In this document: positions 28,986-38,099 of the stretch, piece by piece
Position numbering within the stretch: the first letter of the stretch is position 1
Layout of the letters: the number at the start of each line of letters is the position of its first letter
Origin: Gammaproteobacteria bacterium HGW-Gammaproteobacteria-2
Lineage (GTDB): Bacteria > Pseudomonadota > Gammaproteobacteria > Xanthomonadales > Xanthomonadaceae
Reading direction: 5' to 3'
Assembly (NCBI GenBank): GCA_002840015.1
Contig: PGZE01000001.1
Span: forward strand, 1-64,000
Length of the DNA stretch: 64,000 nt
Made by a program: the position numbers and the translations under genes
The notes under the pieces: generated by a model
Seen by the model: only the letters and a program-made list of their open reading frames with translations
Told to the model about the DNA's origin: nothing
Databases searched by the model: none

Positions 28986-28989
28986 GGCC

Positions 28990-29343
28990 ATGGGCAAGCT
29001 CACCACACACGTGCTCGATACTGCACACGGCCGGCCTGGCTCTGGCATTGCGATCCGCTTGTACCGTTGTGCGAATGCAAGCCGGCAATTGCTAGGCGCA
29101 TTCGTGAGCAATGCCGATGGCCGCTGCGATGCGCCGCTGCTGGCTGATGCCGCATTGCAGGTTGGCCGCTATGAACTGGAGTTCGCGGTGGGTGATTATT
29201 TTGCCGGCCTCGGTGTGGCATTGGCCGAACCGCGTTTTCTCGATGTGGTCAGCCTGCGCTTTGGCATTGCCGATGTCAGCGCCCACTATCACGTGCCGCT
29301 GCTGGTGTCGCCGTACAGCTACAGCACCTATCGGGGCAGCTAG
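28990..29343 (+). CDS. uraH: 5-Hydroxyisourate hydrolase
   Basis: A transthyretin-like enzyme of 117 residues that hydrolyses 5-hydroxyisourate, the product of urate oxidation, to OHCU. KLTTHVLDTAHGRPGSGI carries the N-terminal catalytic His and YRGS at the C-terminus is the family signature. It starts four bases after the deaminase stop and ends next to puuD. Confidence 0.92.
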   Translation: MGKLTTHVLDTAHGRPGSGIAIRLYRCANASRQLLGAFVSNADGRCDAPLLADAALQVGRYELEFAVGDYFAGLGVALAEPRFLDVVSLRFGIADVSAHYHVPLLVSPYSYSTYRGS

Positions 29344-30531
29344 GTGAACGCGTTCTGGGTGGAGGCAGCTAGTTTCGCGCTGCGTTGGCTGCATGTGGTG
29401 GCGGCGATTGCCTGGATTGGCGAATCGTTTTATTTCGTCATGCTTGATCGCTCGCTGCAAACGCCGAAAACGCCGGAGCCTGGCGTGGCCGGCGAATCGT
29501 GGTCGGTGCATGGCGGTGGTTTCTATCACAAGCGCAAGTTCATGCCGGCGCCGCCGCAGTTGCCGGAAACGCTGCATTGGTCGAAGTGGAAGTCGTATAC
29601 CACCTGGCTTTCCGGGTTCGCGCTGTTTGCGCTGTTGTACCTGCTGTCACCGGCTATTTATCTGATCGATCCGGCGGTGATGGTACTGTCGCCGACGCAG
29701 GCGGTGGCGTTGGCGTTTGCGTTTCCGTTGCTGGCGTGGCTGGTGTACGACGGCCTGTGCCGTCTGCTGGGTTTTCGCGATGCTGCCCTGGGTGTGCTGG
29801 TGGCGTTGCTGGTGCTGGTGTTGTGCTATGCCGCAACCCATGTGTTTGCCGGCCGCGCCGCATTTTTGCTGGTCGGTGCGGCGCTGGCCACGATCATGTC
29901 GGCCAATGTGTTGTTCGTCATCATCCCAGGGCAAAAGCGCATGGTGGCTGCGCTGGCACGTGGCGAGGCAATCGACCCGTTGCCCGGCCTGCGCGGCAAG
30001 CAGCGCTCGGTACACAACACCTATTTCACCCTGCCGGTGGTGTTTGCGATGCTGAGCAATCACTACGCGCCGGCCTTTGCCCACGAACACGGCTGGCTGA
30101 TGCTGGCCGGGTTCATGATCGCCGGCGCCTTGATCCGGCAGTTTTTCGTGCTTTGGCACAGTGGTGGCCGCGCCTGGTGGCTGCTGGTGGCAGGTGTTGC
30201 TTTGCTGCTGGCATTGTTTGCCTGGCTGGCCCCACGCTCGCTGGCGAGCGCCGATACCAACCTGGTGGCGCCCGATATTGCCAGCATCCATACCATCGTG
30301 GTGCAACGATGCAATGCTTGTCATTCCGAACATCCCAGCCTGATGGCCAGCGCGCCGAAGGGCACGATGTTCGATCACCCCGAGCAGATCGAGCAGCGCG
30401 CTGAGCTGATCTATCAACAGGTGGCGGTGCTGCAGGTGATGCCGCCGGGCAACATCACCCAACTCAGTGATGCCGAGCGCAATATGATTGCGCGCTGGTA
30501 TCAAGGGCGGCAGGGCGGCCAGAACGACTGA
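29344..30531 (+). CDS. puuD: Membrane urate hydroxylase PuuD with C-terminal cytochrome c domain
   Basis: Oxidises urate to 5-hydroxyisourate, passing electrons to the respiratory chain. The 395 residues comprise about eight membrane helices carrying the family's WIGESFYFVMLD and FYHKRKFMPAPPQLP motifs. A C-terminal cytochrome c domain follows, with CNACH (~residue 323) and a distal Met in MPPGN. GTG 29344 directly follows the uraH stop. OHCU decarboxylase, xanthine dehydrogenase and allantoinase are absent, so the pathway is only partly encoded here. Confidence 0.9.
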   Translation: MNAFWVEAASFALRWLHVVAAIAWIGESFYFVMLDRSLQTPKTPEPGVAGESWSVHGGGFYHKRKFMPAPPQLPETLHWSKWKSYTTWLSGFALFALLYLLSPAIYLIDPAVMVLSPTQAVALAFAFPLLAWLVYDGLCRLLGFRDAALGVLVALLVLVLCYAATHVFAGRAAFLLVGAALATIMSANVLFVIIPGQKRMVAALARGEAIDPLPGLRGKQRSVHNTYFTLPVVFAMLSNHYAPAFAHEHGWLMLAGFMIAGALIRQFFVLWHSGGRAWWLLVAGVALLLALFAWLAPRSLASADTNLVAPDIASIHTIVVQRCNACHSEHPSLMASAPKGTMFDHPEQIEQRAELIYQQVAVLQVMPPGNITQLSDAERNMIARWYQGRQGGQND

Positions 30532-30643
30532 ATGCGGGGTGCGGGCAGGTTGCGCGGTTCAGTTTGAAACAGCGGGCGCGTTATACTCCACGGATCGCGG
30601 CAATCCGGTGATTGCCTGCGTTGTTGCCGCAAGGAGAACCGCA

Positions 30644-30979
30644 ATGGCGATCAGCCTTACCCCCGCAGCACTCGACCACGCTCGCAAGTTCGTGAGCGGT
30701 GGCAACGCCACGGGAATTCGTTTTGGCATCAAGCGTACCGGTTGCTCGGGCTGGGGCTATGTGGTTGAGCTGGCACCAGCTGTTCAGGCTGACGACAGCG
30801 TGTTCGATGTCGAGGGCTTGCAGGTGCTGGTCGATGCGCAGAGCCTGCCGCTGGTTGATGGCACTCGCATCGATTACGTGCGTAACGGCATCAATCAGGA
30901 ATTCGTCTTCGATAACCCCAACGCTACTGCGCAGTGCGGCTGTGGCGAAAGCTTCACCACGCGTACCGAGGCGGCGTGA
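30644..30979 (+). CDS. iscA: Iron-sulfur cluster assembly protein, IscA family
   Basis: An A-type Fe-S carrier of 111 residues. The three ligand cysteines are in TGCSGWGY and CGCGESF. ATG 30644 has AAGGAGAACC upstream. It stands alone, without the other isc genes, so it may be the general carrier rather than an operon-encoded IscA. The earlier in-frame start at 30488 lies in puuD. Confidence 0.85.
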   Translation: MAISLTPAALDHARKFVSGGNATGIRFGIKRTGCSGWGYVVELAPAVQADDSVFDVEGLQVLVDAQSLPLVDGTRIDYVRNGINQEFVFDNPNATAQCGCGESFTTRTEAA

Positions 30980-31034
30980 GTGTGCGCGTGCGGTTGTCGG
31001 ATTGCGGAATGATCGGACGCGGTGTGGTAACGCC

Positions 31035-32060
31035 GTGAAGCGTGGTGGCAAACAGACCACTGACACCAACGCAGAATCGATCCCGAGCGGGCGGCTGACC
31101 ATGGCCGACCTCGCCAAGCTGGCGGGTGTCTCCAAGATCACCGTATCGCGGGCGATGGCTGATAGCACGCTGGTCAACCCGCAAACCCGTTCGCGGGTGC
31201 GTGAGTTGGCACGGCAACACGGCTATGCGTTGAATGTGACTGCGCGTAACCTGCGCCTGCGTCGCAGCCATACCATTGCGGTGATTGTGGAAATGGCACC
31301 CAGCCCGGAGCGGCCGATGTCCGGGCCATATCCGCTGGAGTTGTTGGGCGGTATCAGCCAGGAGTTGACCAGCGCCGGCTACAGCGTGCTGCTCAGTGCG
31401 CGCCATGGCGCCATCACCCCGGCTACCCAGGCTGCCGATGGGGTGATTTTGCTCGGCCAGGGCGCACACGAAGATGCTGTACACACGGTTGAGGGTTGGC
31501 GCATGCCGACGGTGATCTGGGGTGCCGACATGGGTGCCGGGCACGTGGTGGTGGGCAGCGACAATCGCCAGGCCGGTGCCAGCGTCGCCGAATATTTTAT
31601 TGCCGCTGGTCGGCGTCGGCCCTGTTTCATCGGCGATCTGGATCATGCCGAAAATGCCGAGCGCTTCGCCGGCTTTCGCAACGCGTTGGCAGCGAAGGGT
31701 ATCACTCCGAGCCATATCGATGGCGTCGGTTTTACCGCCGATGCAGCGGCCAAGGCCGTTGTCGCGCTGCTCGCGCGTAAATCCTTCGATGCTGATGCGG
31801 TCTTTGCGGTGAGCGATTTGCTGGCGATGGGCGCAATCCAGGCATTGAGCGGACACGGCATTCGCGTTCCCGAGGCGGTGTCGGTGGTCGGTTACGACGA
31901 CACGCCGATGGGAGCCAGCTTTGTGCCCTCGCTGAGTTCGGTGCATCAGGACCTGTATCAGGGCGGAATTTTGCTGGCACGCAAGGTGCTGGCTTTGATC
32001 GACGGTAAGCAGGTGTCGTCGGAATACCTGCCAACACGATTGGTGACGCGCGGCACCTGA
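31035..32060 (+). CDS. LacI-family transcriptional regulator
   Basis: A 341-residue sugar-responsive repressor. A helix-turn-helix with a LacI-type recognition helix (MADLAKLAGVSKITVSRAM) and hinge is followed by the periplasmic-binding-like core (VVGYDDTPMGASFVPSLSSV near the C-terminus). GTG 31035 gives a 22-residue basic leader before the HTH; ATG 31101 is the alternative. It lies 299 bp upstream of the GH65 gene and is the obvious candidate to bind the palindrome at 32277-32322. The inducer is probably the disaccharide or phosphorylated sugar handled by that operon. Confidence 0.82.
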   Translation: MKRGGKQTTDTNAESIPSGRLTMADLAKLAGVSKITVSRAMADSTLVNPQTRSRVRELARQHGYALNVTARNLRLRRSHTIAVIVEMAPSPERPMSGPYPLELLGGISQELTSAGYSVLLSARHGAITPATQAADGVILLGQGAHEDAVHTVEGWRMPTVIWGADMGAGHVVVGSDNRQAGASVAEYFIAAGRRRPCFIGDLDHAENAERFAGFRNALAAKGITPSHIDGVGFTADAAAKAVVALLARKSFDADAVFAVSDLLAMGAIQALSGHGIRVPEAVSVVGYDDTPMGASFVPSLSSVHQDLYQGGILLARKVLALIDGKQVSSEYLPTRLVTRGT

Positions 32061-32276
32061 TCCGGCGCGAGCAGGCTATGCGCACAATGCGTGTTGCGTG
32101 GCAGCAACGGTAGACGCCCGGGCATGCGGCGAACTGTTACCAAGTGCGGATGATTCCGGATGAATGGTGCGCCGCGGCGTAGGGCTGATCCTTGCTGTTA
32201 AACCAGTTCAAGTACATGTTGCCATGTCTTTTGCGCACCGCAGCATTCAAGTTTCAGTAGGGCATTCTGCGTCTGC

Positions 32277-32327
32277 AGTCGCCATTGGTATCGATACCTT
32301 GACATCGATACCAATGGCGACTAGCTT
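32277..32327 (+). promoter_or_regulatory. Promoter with LacI-type operator upstream of the GH65 gene
   Basis: A perfect 19-bp inverted repeat (32277-32295 and 32304-32322) with an 8-bp spacer. Inside it GGTATCGATACC (32287-32298) is a full 12-bp palindrome with central CG, a LacI-family operator form. A consensus -35 TTGACA begins at 32299, right after it, and a TAGCTT -10 lies at 32322-32327 after a 17-bp spacer. Repressor binding would cover the -35 box. The rest of the gap 32061-32359 shows nothing else. Confidence 0.65.
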
Positions 32328-32359
32328 GCTCCCGCACAGACAATGCAAGGGCGGGGCGA

Positions 32360-35300
32360 GTGAGCGAGGGGCAATCCAAATCGGCGGCAGCAGGCGCGGC
32401 GGATACAGATGCCGGCTGGCAGTTGCGCCACGACGCACGCAGTAGGCAGACCGAGGAACGCGATCACACCCTGTTTGCGCTCGCCAATGGCAGCCTCGGC
32501 GTGCGCGCCGGTTGCGAGGAGGCTGGCGGAAGCGGCGGATGTTTTCTCGCGGAAGTCTACGAACGCACCCCAATCCATTACCACGAGCGCTTCGTCGGTT
32601 TTGCCCAGAACACCGATACCCGTATCCCGGTTGCCGATGGCAGCCATGTCGGCATCCACGTTGGCGATGTGGCGCTCGACCCGTTCGACGACAGCTGCAT
32701 CGAGCACCAGCGCGTGCTCGATCTGCGCAGTGCTTGCCTGGTCCGCACGGCGCGCTGGCAATTGGCCGATGGCAGCGAAATCGCATTGCGCGTTGAGCGG
32801 GTGGTGCCGTTCGCACATCCGAATCTGCTGTGCATTCGACTGCGCCTTACCTCGATTGGCTACAACGGGCCGGTGCGCCTGGATTCCGCCGTGCGTGGGG
32901 ATCGTGCGGCGCTGGCGCAGGGCGATGACCCGCGTATCGGCTCAGGCACAGGCGAGGGCATGCGCAGCATCGCTTTGGGCGCCGATGACGGCCATGCATG
33001 GTTGCTGCAACAAACCGCCAGTGGTCGTATGCGCGTGCTGTGTGCGCAGGCGCATCGCTTGCCGGATACGGCAGGTATTACAGCGATCGTCGGCGATAGC
33101 GCACAACAGATCAACGCGACACTACGCGCCGGGGAAAGCCAGTGCATCGACAAGTTCGTGGCCTATGCCTGGGCAGGCGCAAGCGCGGAAGGCAATGATG
33201 ACGGGTTGCAGCAACAGGCGCAGGCATCGTTGCGTGCCGCGCTTGCGGCGGGTTTTGACGCGATAGCCGCTCAACAAGCGGCAGCCATGGCCGCATTCTG
33301 GAATGACGCCGATATCCAGATCGATGGCGATGCAAAATCAGCGCAGGCGCTGCGCTTCAACCTGTTTCATGTGTTGCAGTCCACTGGCCGTGGCGGGCAT
33401 ACCAGTACCGCCGCCAAGGGCCTGACCGGCGAGGGTTACGAAGGGCACTATTTTTGGGATACCGAAGCCTATGTGCTGCCGGTGCTGGCGCTGGTCGCGC
33501 CCGAGCTGGCCAAGGGCATGCTGGAGTACCGCTATCACACGCTGGAACGGGCTCGTGCGCATGCCCGCGAGATGAATCATCGTGTCGGCGCCTTGTACCC
33601 GTGGCGCACGATCAGTGGCGATGAGTGTTCGGCCTATTACCCGAGCGGTTCGGCGCAATACCACATCAATGCGGCGATTGCTTACGCTATACGCACCTAC
33701 ATGGCGGCAACCGACGACTGCGATTTTCTCGCCCGTGCCGGCGCCGAGATGTTGTTCGAGATGGCGCGGGTGTGGATGGATATCGGCCATTTCAATCCGC
33801 GTCGCGGCGGTGCGTTCTGCATTCACGAGGTCACCGGCCCGGACGAGTACAGCGCGCTGGTCGACAACAACTATTACACCAATCGCATGGCGCGCGCGCA
33901 CCTGCGCGATGCGGTTGCGGTCTGGCAGCGGCTGGCGGCGCAGCGTCCGGCGGACCATGCACGCCTGGCCGCAACACTGGTACTGGATGACGCACAAGTG
34001 CAGCAGTGGCAGCGCGCTGCCGACGCGATGTACCTGCCGTTTGATGCGGCGCTGGGCATCTATGCCCAGGACGATGGCTTTCTCGACAAACCACGCTGGA
34101 ACTTCGCTGCGACCGGAGCCGATCAGTACCCGCTGTTGCTGCATTTTCATCCACTCACGATCTACCGTCACCAGGTGTGCAAACAGGCCGATGTGGTGCT
34201 GGCGCTGGTACTCGATGGCACTGATGTGCCGATGGCGGTGAAGCGCGCCAGTTTTGATTATTACCAGCAGGTGACGGTGCACGATTCCACCCTCTCGGCG
34301 TCGGCGTTCAATGTGCTGGCCAGCGAAATTGGCGATGGCGATGCGGCCTGGCGGTATTTTCAGGACACGCTGCGGGTCGATCTGGATGACCTGCACGGCA
34401 ACACCGGGCATGGCGCGCACATGGCGGCGATGGCGGGAAGCTGGCACTGCCTGGTGTTCGGTTTTGCCGGGATGCGGGTACACGATGAGCAGTTGCATTT
34501 CACCCCACATCTGCCGGCACACTGGCGCGGTTATGCGTTTTCGCTGCGCTGGCGCGGGCGCCGGCTGCGGGTCACAGTGGATGGGCAGCAGGCGCGTTAT
34601 CAACTGCTGCAAGGTGCGCCGCTGTCGCTGGTGACGCACGGCGAGCTGATCGCGCTGGCGCTTGGGCAATCGGTCGAACGCACACTGCCGGATGCAGCGC
34701 AGTGGCCGTTGCTGCGCACACCCGTGCCACTGAAGGCGGTCATATTCGATCTCGATGGCGTGTTGACCGATACCGCGCGTGTCCACTACGTGGCATGGAA
34801 ACAACTGGCCGATTCACTCGGTATCGAGTTCAACGAAACCATCAATCGCCGGCTCAAGGGCGTCGATCGCATGGGCTCGCTGGAGATTCTGCTGGAGCGT
34901 GCGACGCGGGCGTACAGCCATGAAGAAAAACAGGCGCTGTGCGAGCGCAAGAACGCCAGCTACCGCGAACGGATCGAACAATTCAGCCCGGATGACTTGT
35001 TGCCGGGCGCAGCCGAGGTGCTGGCGGCGGTACGCGCCGCCGGCCTGAAGACAGCACTGGCATCAGCGAGCCGCAATGCGCCGCTGCTGTTGCGGCGTTT
35101 GGGTATTGTCGATGCATTCGACTATGTCGCTGATGCCGGCGCAATTGCGCGCGGCAAGCCCGACCCGGAGATTTTTCTGACCGCAGCGCGTGGCGTGGGC
35201 GTTGCGCCTGCGGCATGTCTCGGGATTGAAGACGCGGCCGCCGGCATAGCAGCAATCAAGGCTGCTGGCATGTGTGCGCTCGGTATTGGGGATGCTGATG

Positions 35301-35455
35301 AGTTGATACAGGCGGATGCGGTGTTGGCGCAGATCGCGGATTTTCGTGTTCGAACGGTACTTGGTTCGGGCGCAGGGGAGGGAGTGGCGATTTCGCCACG
35401 TCGGGTGCGTGGCCGGCCTGGCACGTTAGAAAACATCGGAGGGATATCATCATGA
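32360..35455 (+). CDS. GH65 disaccharide phosphorylase fused to beta-phosphoglucomutase
   Basis: A 1031-residue fusion. Residues ~20-760 are a GH65 phosphorylase (maltose/kojibiose/trehalose phosphorylase family), with GHYFWDTEAYVLP, the general acid Glu496 in VTGPDEYSALVDNNYYTN, KQADVVLA and the phosphate-loop HDSTLSASAF. Residues ~790-1010 are a HAD beta-phosphoglucomutase, with FDLDGVLTD (Asp797 nucleophile, Asp799), the cap segment RRLKGVDRMGSLEIL and GIEDAAAGIAAIKAAG. Together they convert an alpha-linked disaccharide plus phosphate to glucose and glucose-6-phosphate via beta-glucose-1-phosphate. The start is GTG 32360. The end overlaps the receptor gene (ATGA). The exact substrate is not decidable. 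Confidence 0.88.
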   Translation: MSEGQSKSAAAGAADTDAGWQLRHDARSRQTEERDHTLFALANGSLGVRAGCEEAGGSGGCFLAEVYERTPIHYHERFVGFAQNTDTRIPVADGSHVGIHVGDVALDPFDDSCIEHQRVLDLRSACLVRTARWQLADGSEIALRVERVVPFAHPNLLCIRLRLTSIGYNGPVRLDSAVRGDRAALAQGDDPRIGSGTGEGMRSIALGADDGHAWLLQQTASGRMRVLCAQAHRLPDTAGITAIVGDSAQQINATLRAGESQCIDKFVAYAWAGASAEGNDDGLQQQAQASLRAALAAGFDAIAAQQAAAMAAFWNDADIQIDGDAKSAQALRFNLFHVLQSTGRGGHTSTAAKGLTGEGYEGHYFWDTEAYVLPVLALVAPELAKGMLEYRYHTLERARAHAREMNHRVGALYPWRTISGDECSAYYPSGSAQYHINAAIAYAIRTYMAATDDCDFLARAGAEMLFEMARVWMDIGHFNPRRGGAFCIHEVTGPDEYSALVDNNYYTNRMARAHLRDAVAVWQRLAAQRPADHARLAATLVLDDAQVQQWQRAADAMYLPFDAALGIYAQDDGFLDKPRWNFAATGADQYPLLLHFHPLTIYRHQVCKQADVVLALVLDGTDVPMAVKRASFDYYQQVTVHDSTLSASAFNVLASEIGDGDAAWRYFQDTLRVDLDDLHGNTGHGAHMAAMAGSWHCLVFGFAGMRVHDEQLHFTPHLPAHWRGYAFSLRWRGRRLRVTVDGQQARYQLLQGAPLSLVTHGELIALALGQSVERTLPDAAQWPLLRTPVPLKAVIFDLDGVLTDTARVHYVAWKQLADSLGIEFNETINRRLKGVDRMGSLEILLERATRAYSHEEKQALCERKNASYRERIEQFSPDDLLPGAAEVLAAVRAAGLKTALASASRNAPLLLRRLGIVDAFDYVADAGAIARGKPDPEIFLTAARGVGVAPAACLGIEDAAAGIAAIKAAGMCALGIGDADELIQADAVLAQIADFRVRTVLGSGAGEGVAISPRRVRGRPGTLENIGGISS

Positions 35456-37923
35456 AGCACCACACGTTCAATCGGCTGGCACTTGCTGCGGCGATTTCTG
35501 CCGCACTGGTACCCGGCATGGCGCTGGCACAGGCCAATGCCAGTAATAATGCGGATGCAAACAAACGCGAAGACAGCGCCAAGACTCTAGATATGGTGAT
35601 CGTCAGCGGCAGCACCCAGTTCAAGGGTTTGAGCAAGGGCGATGCCAGCTTCTCCATCACCACGATGACACCCGAGCAGATCGATGATGCCGGTGCCAAA
35701 AGCACGGCGGATCTGCTGAAAGTGGTGCCTGGCTTGTGGGTCGAGGCGACCGGCGGCGAAACTGGCGCCAACATCGATGTGCGCGGCTTCCCGGGTGGCT
35801 CGGATGCGCCGTTCGTCACCATGCAATTGGACGGCTCACCGATCTTCCCGCCACCGACGCTGTCATTCCTCGAGAACTCCAGTCTGTTCCGCATCGATTC
35901 CACGATCGATCGGGTGGAAGTGCTGCGTGGTGGCCCCAGTCCGGTATTCTCCAATGGTCAAACCGGTGCCACCGTCAATTTCATCACCCGGCGCGGCAGC
36001 GACACGCCAGAGGGTGAGTTGCGCACGACGGTGTCCGACAACGGCCTTTACCGCATCGATGGCTTTTACAGCGGCCCGATCAGCGATGACTGGTTCTTCA
36101 GCGTAGGAGGTTTCTATCGCGAAGATGACGGCGTGCGTGATACTCAGTTTCCGGCAAACAAAGGCGGGCAGTTCAGCGCCACCATCAGCCACACTTTCGA
36201 CGCCGGCGAGTTCAGTTTTTCTGCCCGCCACCTCGACGACAAGAATGCGTTTTTCACTGCCGTTCCGCTGGTTGCCAAGGCCGATGGCGGCATCACCCGA
36301 TTCGCTGGCTTTGATCCAACCGAAGACACCTTGCTTGGCCGGGACTTCCGCAATGTTACCTTGCAGGTGACCCCGGGTGATTCGCCCGGCACCATCAACG
36401 CCGACCTGGCCAACGGCCGTGGCGCGGATCTGGACATGTTTGGTTCGACGCTGGACTTGAACTTCGACGGCTGGACGTTGAGCAATCGCGCAAGCTATCT
36501 GAGCGGCGATGCGCCGACCAATGGTTTGTTCACCGGTGCCAATCCGCAAACGCTGAGCAGCTTCATCGATGGCCAGATCGGTTCAGTCAACGGCAATGCC
36601 GATATCGTGAGTGCGGCCGGTGGCCTGGCAACCAGCGGTGCAGCGCAGTTCGTCAATGGTGGTGGTGCGGTATCCGGCGATCAGCAGGTGATGGTTGCCG
36701 GCTTCTGGGTGGTGCGAAAGGATATCGATTCGTTCACCGATGAGGTGCGCTTGTCGCGCGAACTGTTCAAGGGCAATACGTTGACGGTGGGTGCTTACTA
36801 CGCCAACTATTCCTCGAAAGACCGCTGGTACCTCGGCAACAACATGCTGCTGACCGCCGAGCCCAACGCGCGCCGCATCGATGTGGCTTTGGACAATGGC
36901 GTGGAAGTGACGCGCGATGGATTTGTCGGTGCGTCGTTCTTCTCGGTCAATGCCGATTACGATGGCGACAACATCGCCGGCTTCATCGCCGACGAGTGGG
37001 AGATCGATGACCGCTGGAAGCTGGATTTGGGCCTGCGCTTTGAGCGGCAGAGCGTCGATGCGATTCTGGAAAACATTGAATCGCGCGACCTCGACAACAA
37101 CCTGTTGACCTTGTCCAACAACTCCGCTTCGGTACTCAACGGCACCTTTCGCGAGATTCACCAGAACGACAAAGAAAGCTCGTTCACTGCCGGCCTGAAC
37201 TACAAAGTGACGGATTCTGCGAGTGTGTTTGCGCGTTACAACACGGGCTATGCGTTTCCACAGTTCGACAACCTGCGCGATGGCCAGAACAACACCCAAC
37301 AGATCGATCAGTATGAAATCGGCTTCAAGTCTTCAACCGATCTGTACAGCCTGTTCCTGACCGGGTTCTACAACAAGTTCTCGGGGCTGCAATTCCAGTT
37401 GTTCGATCTGGAGGGAAACAACATCACCCAGATCGGCGGTTCGCATGCGCAGGGCATCGAGTATGAAGCCCAACTGCGGCCATTCGAGAACTTTGCCATT
37501 GATCTTACCGGTTCCTACGTTGATGCCGAGTTCCGCAACTTCGGAGACAACAGCGGCAATCGCGTGCGGCGCCAAGCCAAGAATCAATTCCGTGTCACGC
37601 CGAGCTATGTGATTCCCGGGCAGTGGGGTGATCTGCGCTTCTTCGGTACCTGGTCGCATGTCGGCAAGCGGTTTTCGGATAACGAGAATCAGCAGTTGCT
37701 GCCATCGTATGACACGCTCGATATCGGCGTGGTGGCATACATCGGCAATAACTGGGAAGTGCGGGTGCAGGGCAGCAACGTGACCGATGAGCTGGCGCTG
37801 ACCGAAGGCAATGCCCGCATTGTTGGCGATTCCACTTCAGGTGGCGTCGGTGAAGATCGCGTGTTCCTTGGTCGCGCAATTCAAGGCCCGAACTACCAGG
37901 CTTCGGTAACGTATCGTTTCTGA
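35452..37923 (+). CDS. TonB-dependent receptor, probably for an alpha-glucoside
   Basis: An outer-membrane active transporter of 823 residues. The signal peptide ends at MALAQA (~25). The plug domain (~45-165) contains DMVIVSGS, ADLLKVVPGLWVE, NIDVRGFPGG and VEVLRGGPSPVFSNG. A 22-strand barrel follows and ends ASVTYRF. It is coupled to the phosphorylase gene, pointing to carbohydrate rather than siderophore uptake. The first residues of the mature protein (DMVIVSGS) act as a TonB-box region. Confidence 0.88.
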   Translation: MKHHTFNRLALAAAISAALVPGMALAQANASNNADANKREDSAKTLDMVIVSGSTQFKGLSKGDASFSITTMTPEQIDDAGAKSTADLLKVVPGLWVEATGGETGANIDVRGFPGGSDAPFVTMQLDGSPIFPPPTLSFLENSSLFRIDSTIDRVEVLRGGPSPVFSNGQTGATVNFITRRGSDTPEGELRTTVSDNGLYRIDGFYSGPISDDWFFSVGGFYREDDGVRDTQFPANKGGQFSATISHTFDAGEFSFSARHLDDKNAFFTAVPLVAKADGGITRFAGFDPTEDTLLGRDFRNVTLQVTPGDSPGTINADLANGRGADLDMFGSTLDLNFDGWTLSNRASYLSGDAPTNGLFTGANPQTLSSFIDGQIGSVNGNADIVSAAGGLATSGAAQFVNGGGAVSGDQQVMVAGFWVVRKDIDSFTDEVRLSRELFKGNTLTVGAYYANYSSKDRWYLGNNMLLTAEPNARRIDVALDNGVEVTRDGFVGASFFSVNADYDGDNIAGFIADEWEIDDRWKLDLGLRFERQSVDAILENIESRDLDNNLLTLSNNSASVLNGTFREIHQNDKESSFTAGLNYKVTDSASVFARYNTGYAFPQFDNLRDGQNNTQQIDQYEIGFKSSTDLYSLFLTGFYNKFSGLQFQLFDLEGNNITQIGGSHAQGIEYEAQLRPFENFAIDLTGSYVDAEFRNFGDNSGNRVRRQAKNQFRVTPSYVIPGQWGDLRFFGTWSHVGKRFSDNENQQLLPSYDTLDIGVVAYIGNNWEVRVQGSNVTDELALTEGNARIVGDSTSGGVGEDRVFLGRAIQGPNYQASVTYRF

Positions 37924-38019
37924 TCACCACCGGAAAAGTGTAGTGCGATGCACTTCACTGACGTGCGCCATACTGTTTCTCCAGGCGGTTATGTCGTGCG
38001 CCCCTCCCACCGGTTGTGG

Positions 38020-38062
38020 CCCGCTGACATCAGGATTGATCCTGGTGCCAGCGGGTTTTTTT
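38020..38062 (+). terminator. Rho-independent terminator after the TonB receptor gene
   Basis: CCCGCTGACATCAGGAT (38020-38036) pairs with ATCCTGGTGCCAGCGGG (38039-38055), with 15 of 17 positions matching. Seven T residues follow (38056-38062). Confidence 0.85.
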
Positions 38063-38099
38063 GCCCTTAAGTGATGATGCATCGAAGGATTTCAAGCGC

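Noticed and set aside
32277-32322. Inverted repeat as a terminator of the LacI gene
   Set aside because: No T run follows, it lies over 200 bp downstream, and it coincides with a -35 box.
33338-34804. 488-codon open frame antisense to the GH65 gene
   Set aside because: Shadow ORF; the GH65 catalytic motifs are on the other strand.
38061-38099. TTG 38061 as the start of the MFS gene
   Set aside because: The codon lies in the T run of the terminator; ATG 38100 has a ribosome site and begins the first helix.
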